Of a stretch of DNA of 64,000 bases, positions 62,238 to 64,000 are shown one piece after another. The notes beneath the pieces were generated by a model. That model was given only the letters and a program-made list of their open reading frames with translations, ran no database searches and was not told where the DNA came from. The translations under genes were made by a program, and so were the position numbers. How positions within the stretch are numbered: position 1 is the stretch's first letter; the number at the start of each line of letters is the position of its first letter. Source of the DNA: Pseudomonas sp. S35 (lineage in GTDB: Bacteria; Pseudomonadota; Gammaproteobacteria; Pseudomonadales; Pseudomonadaceae); assembly GCF_009866765.1 (NCBI RefSeq), contig NZ_CP019431.1, positions 3,534,001 to 3,598,000 of the forward strand, in the 5' to 3' direction.

Positions 62238-64000
62238 ATGCCGCAGTTCTTCATTGACCGCCCGATCTTCGCCTGGGTGGTCGCCCTGTTTATCCTGCTG
62301 GCCGGTTTGCTGGCCATCCCGCAGTTGCCGGTGGCCCAGTACCCCGACGTGGCGCCGCCGAAAGTCGAGATCTACGCGGTGTACCCCGGCGCTTCGGCCC
62401 AGACCCTGGATGAAAGCGTGGTCAGCCTGATCGAGCAGGAGCTCAACGGCGCCGATCACTTACTGTATTTCGAGTCCCAGAGCAGCCTCGGCTCGGCGAC
62501 GATTACCGCCACGTTCCAACCGGGTACCAACCCGGAAATGGCCCAGGTGGACGTGCAGAACCGCCTCAAGGCGGTGGAGCCGCGTTTGCCGCAAGCGGTG
62601 ACACAACAAGGCTTGCAGGTGGAGAAAGTCTCCGCCGGTTTCCTGCTGCTGGTGACCCTCACCTCCGATGACGGCAAGCTCGATGACGTAGCGCTCAGTG
62701 ATTACCTGGCGCGCAACGTGATGAACGAGCTCAAGCGCCTGGACGGCGTGGGCAAGGCGCAGTTGTATGGCGCCGAACGGGCCATGCGCATCTGGATCGA
62801 CCCGCAGAAGCTGATCGGTTTCAACCTGACACCGGCCGATGTGAACGCCGCGATCAGCGCGCAGAACGCCCAGGTTTCCGCCGGCAGTATTGGTGATTTG
62901 CCGGGCACCAAGACCCAGGAAATCACCGCGGCGATTCTGGTCAAGGGCCAACTTTCGACCCCGGCGGAATTTGCCGACATCGTGCTCAAGGCCAACCCGG
63001 ACGGTTCCACCGTGCGTGTCGGCGACGTGGCGCGGGTCGAAATCGGCAGCCAGGAATACCAGTTCTCCACACGCCTGAACGGCAAGCCGTCCACCGCCGT
63101 CAGCGTGCAACTGGCGCCCGGTGCCAATGCGCTGAACACCGCAACGCTGGTGCGGGCGAAGATGGATGAGTTGTCGCGCTACTTCCCGGCCAATGTGCAC
63201 TACAAGATTCCGTACGACACCTCGCCCTTCGTCAAAGTCTCGATCACCAAGGTGGTGTACACCTTGCTGGAGGCGATGGCGCTGGTGTTTGCGGTGATGT
63301 TCCTGTTCCTGCAGAACGTGCGCTACACGCTGATCCCTACCCTGGTGGTGCCGATTGCGCTGATGGGCACCTTTGCCACCATGCTGTTGCTGGGTTTCTC
63401 GATCAACGTGCTGACCATGTTCGGCATGGTGCTGGCCATCGGCATCCTGGTGGACGATGCGATTGTGGTGGTGGAGAACGTCGAACGGATCATGGTCACC
63501 GAAGGCCTCTCGCCCAAGGAGGCGACGAAGAAAGCCATGGGCCAGATCACCGGCGCCATCGTCGGCATCACCCTGGTGCTGGTGGCGGTGTTCCTGCCGA
63601 TGGCGTTCATGGCGGGCTCGGTGGGCGTGATCTACCAGCAATTCTCATTGTCGATGGCCACCTCGATCCTGTTCTCGGCGTTCCTCGCCCTGACCCTGAC
63701 GCCGGCCCTGTGCGCCACCCTGCTCAAGCCGATTGCCAAGGGCGAGCACCATGCCAAGGGCGGCTTTTTCGGCTGGTTCAACAGACGCTTCGAGCAGCTC
63801 ACCGACCGTTATGAAGGCTGGGTGAGCTATGCCCTCAAGCGCAGCGGCCGTTACCTGCTGATCTACCTGGTGCTGCTGGTGGGCCTGGGCCTGATGTTCA
63901 TGCGCCTGCCCGCCTCGTTCCTGCCGGTGGAAGACCAGGGTTACACCATCACCGATATCCAGCTGCCGCCCGGTGCGAGCAAAAACCGCACCGTGCAGGT
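62238..64000 (+). CDS. RND efflux permease (MexB-like), 3' truncated by the window
   Basis: The first 587 residues of a HAE1-type RND drug/proton antiporter, still open at the window edge. It starts MPQFFIDRPIFAWVVALFIL, typical of MexB/AcrB/TtgB, with the periplasmic segments LDESVVSLIEQELNGADHLL and EVEIGSQ-type loops. The TM4 proton-relay motif is GILVDDAIVVVENVERIM, and FSIN-VLTMFGMV precedes it. AAGGATTATT lies before ATG 62238. Full-length relatives have about 1050 residues, so roughly 45% is missing. Confidence 0.95.
   Translation, partial: MPQFFIDRPIFAWVVALFILLAGLLAIPQLPVAQYPDVAPPKVEIYAVYPGASAQTLDESVVSLIEQELNGADHLLYFESQSSLGSATITATFQPGTNPEMAQVDVQNRLKAVEPRLPQAVTQQGLQVEKVSAGFLLLVTLTSDDGKLDDVALSDYLARNVMNELKRLDGVGKAQLYGAERAMRIWIDPQKLIGFNLTPADVNAAISAQNAQVSAGSIGDLPGTKTQEITAAILVKGQLSTPAEFADIVLKANPDGSTVRVGDVARVEIGSQEYQFSTRLNGKPSTAVSVQLAPGANALNTATLVRAKMDELSRYFPANVHYKIPYDTSPFVKVSITKVVYTLLEAMALVFAVMFLFLQNVRYTLIPTLVVPIALMGTFATMLLLGFSINVLTMFGMVLAIGILVDDAIVVVENVERIMVTEGLSPKEATKKAMGQITGAIVGITLVLVAVFLPMAFMAGSVGVIYQQFSLSMATSILFSAFLALTLTPALCATLLKPIAKGEHHAKGGFFGWFNRRFEQLTDRYEGWVSYALKRSGRYLLIYLVLLVGLGLMFMRLPASFLPVEDQGYTITDIQLPPGASKNRTVQ

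Overview
The window is chromosomal DNA from a fluorescent Pseudomonas, most likely the P. fluorescens group. The evidence is high-GC coding with typical Pseudomonas families (DUF2790, DUF1652, MiaE, AcnB), many REP-type palindromes built on the cores GGGGGCTTGCTCCC and GCGGGCTTGCCCCGC, a complete mtlEFGKDYZ-type mannitol operon, and a muxABC-type RND efflux operon. Both ends are cut: the first gene lacks its 5' end and the last (an RND pump) lacks its 3' end.

Layout. 1-2 kb: end of a sugar-binding protein gene, then a striking tandem array of a ~255 bp palindromic REP-type unit. 2-16.7 kb: ordinary metabolic and regulatory genes (amidase, MocR regulator with a divergent EamA exporter, YceI, dienelactone hydrolase, class C beta-lactamase, a two-component system, an MFS carrier, miaE, a tandem universal stress protein). 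16.8-19.7 kb: acnB with a GTG start, a well-folded candidate leader RNA and a strong terminator. 19.7-32.7 kb, mostly minus strand: an SDR, an MHYT-GGDEF-EAL protein, a four-gene tripartite efflux operon with ATGA overlaps throughout, and tpx. 32.8-49.8 kb: a glycosyltransferase, the mannitol regulator mtlR, a lower-GC accessory insert (two paralogous small proteins and a 1558-residue toxin-like protein), then mtlE, mtlF, mtlG, mtlK, mtlD, mtlY and mtlZ. 49.8-64 kb: small Pseudomonas proteins, a threonine-dehydratase-like gene behind a classic attenuator, a ParD-like/map pair, divergent sulfone monooxygenase genes with paired sigma-54 promoters, a TauE/SafE permease, an ECF sigma/anti-sigma module, and a two-component system divergent from a MexAB-like pump.

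The most interesting locus is the accessory insert between mtlR and mtlE. The giant protein combines a caspase-like C80 (CPD) His/Cys pair at the spacing expected for the toxin self-processing domain with a C-terminal Cys-His domain resembling the CheD/CNF glutamine deamidase fold. This suggests a self-processing deamidase toxin, but it is an inference from motifs. Other non-coding signals of note are the four-segment leader-peptide attenuator upstream of the dehydratase, the shared palindrome between two sigma-54 promoters at sfnG, the acnB leader RNA, and a REP inserted inside the signal-peptide region of the efflux outer-membrane gene.
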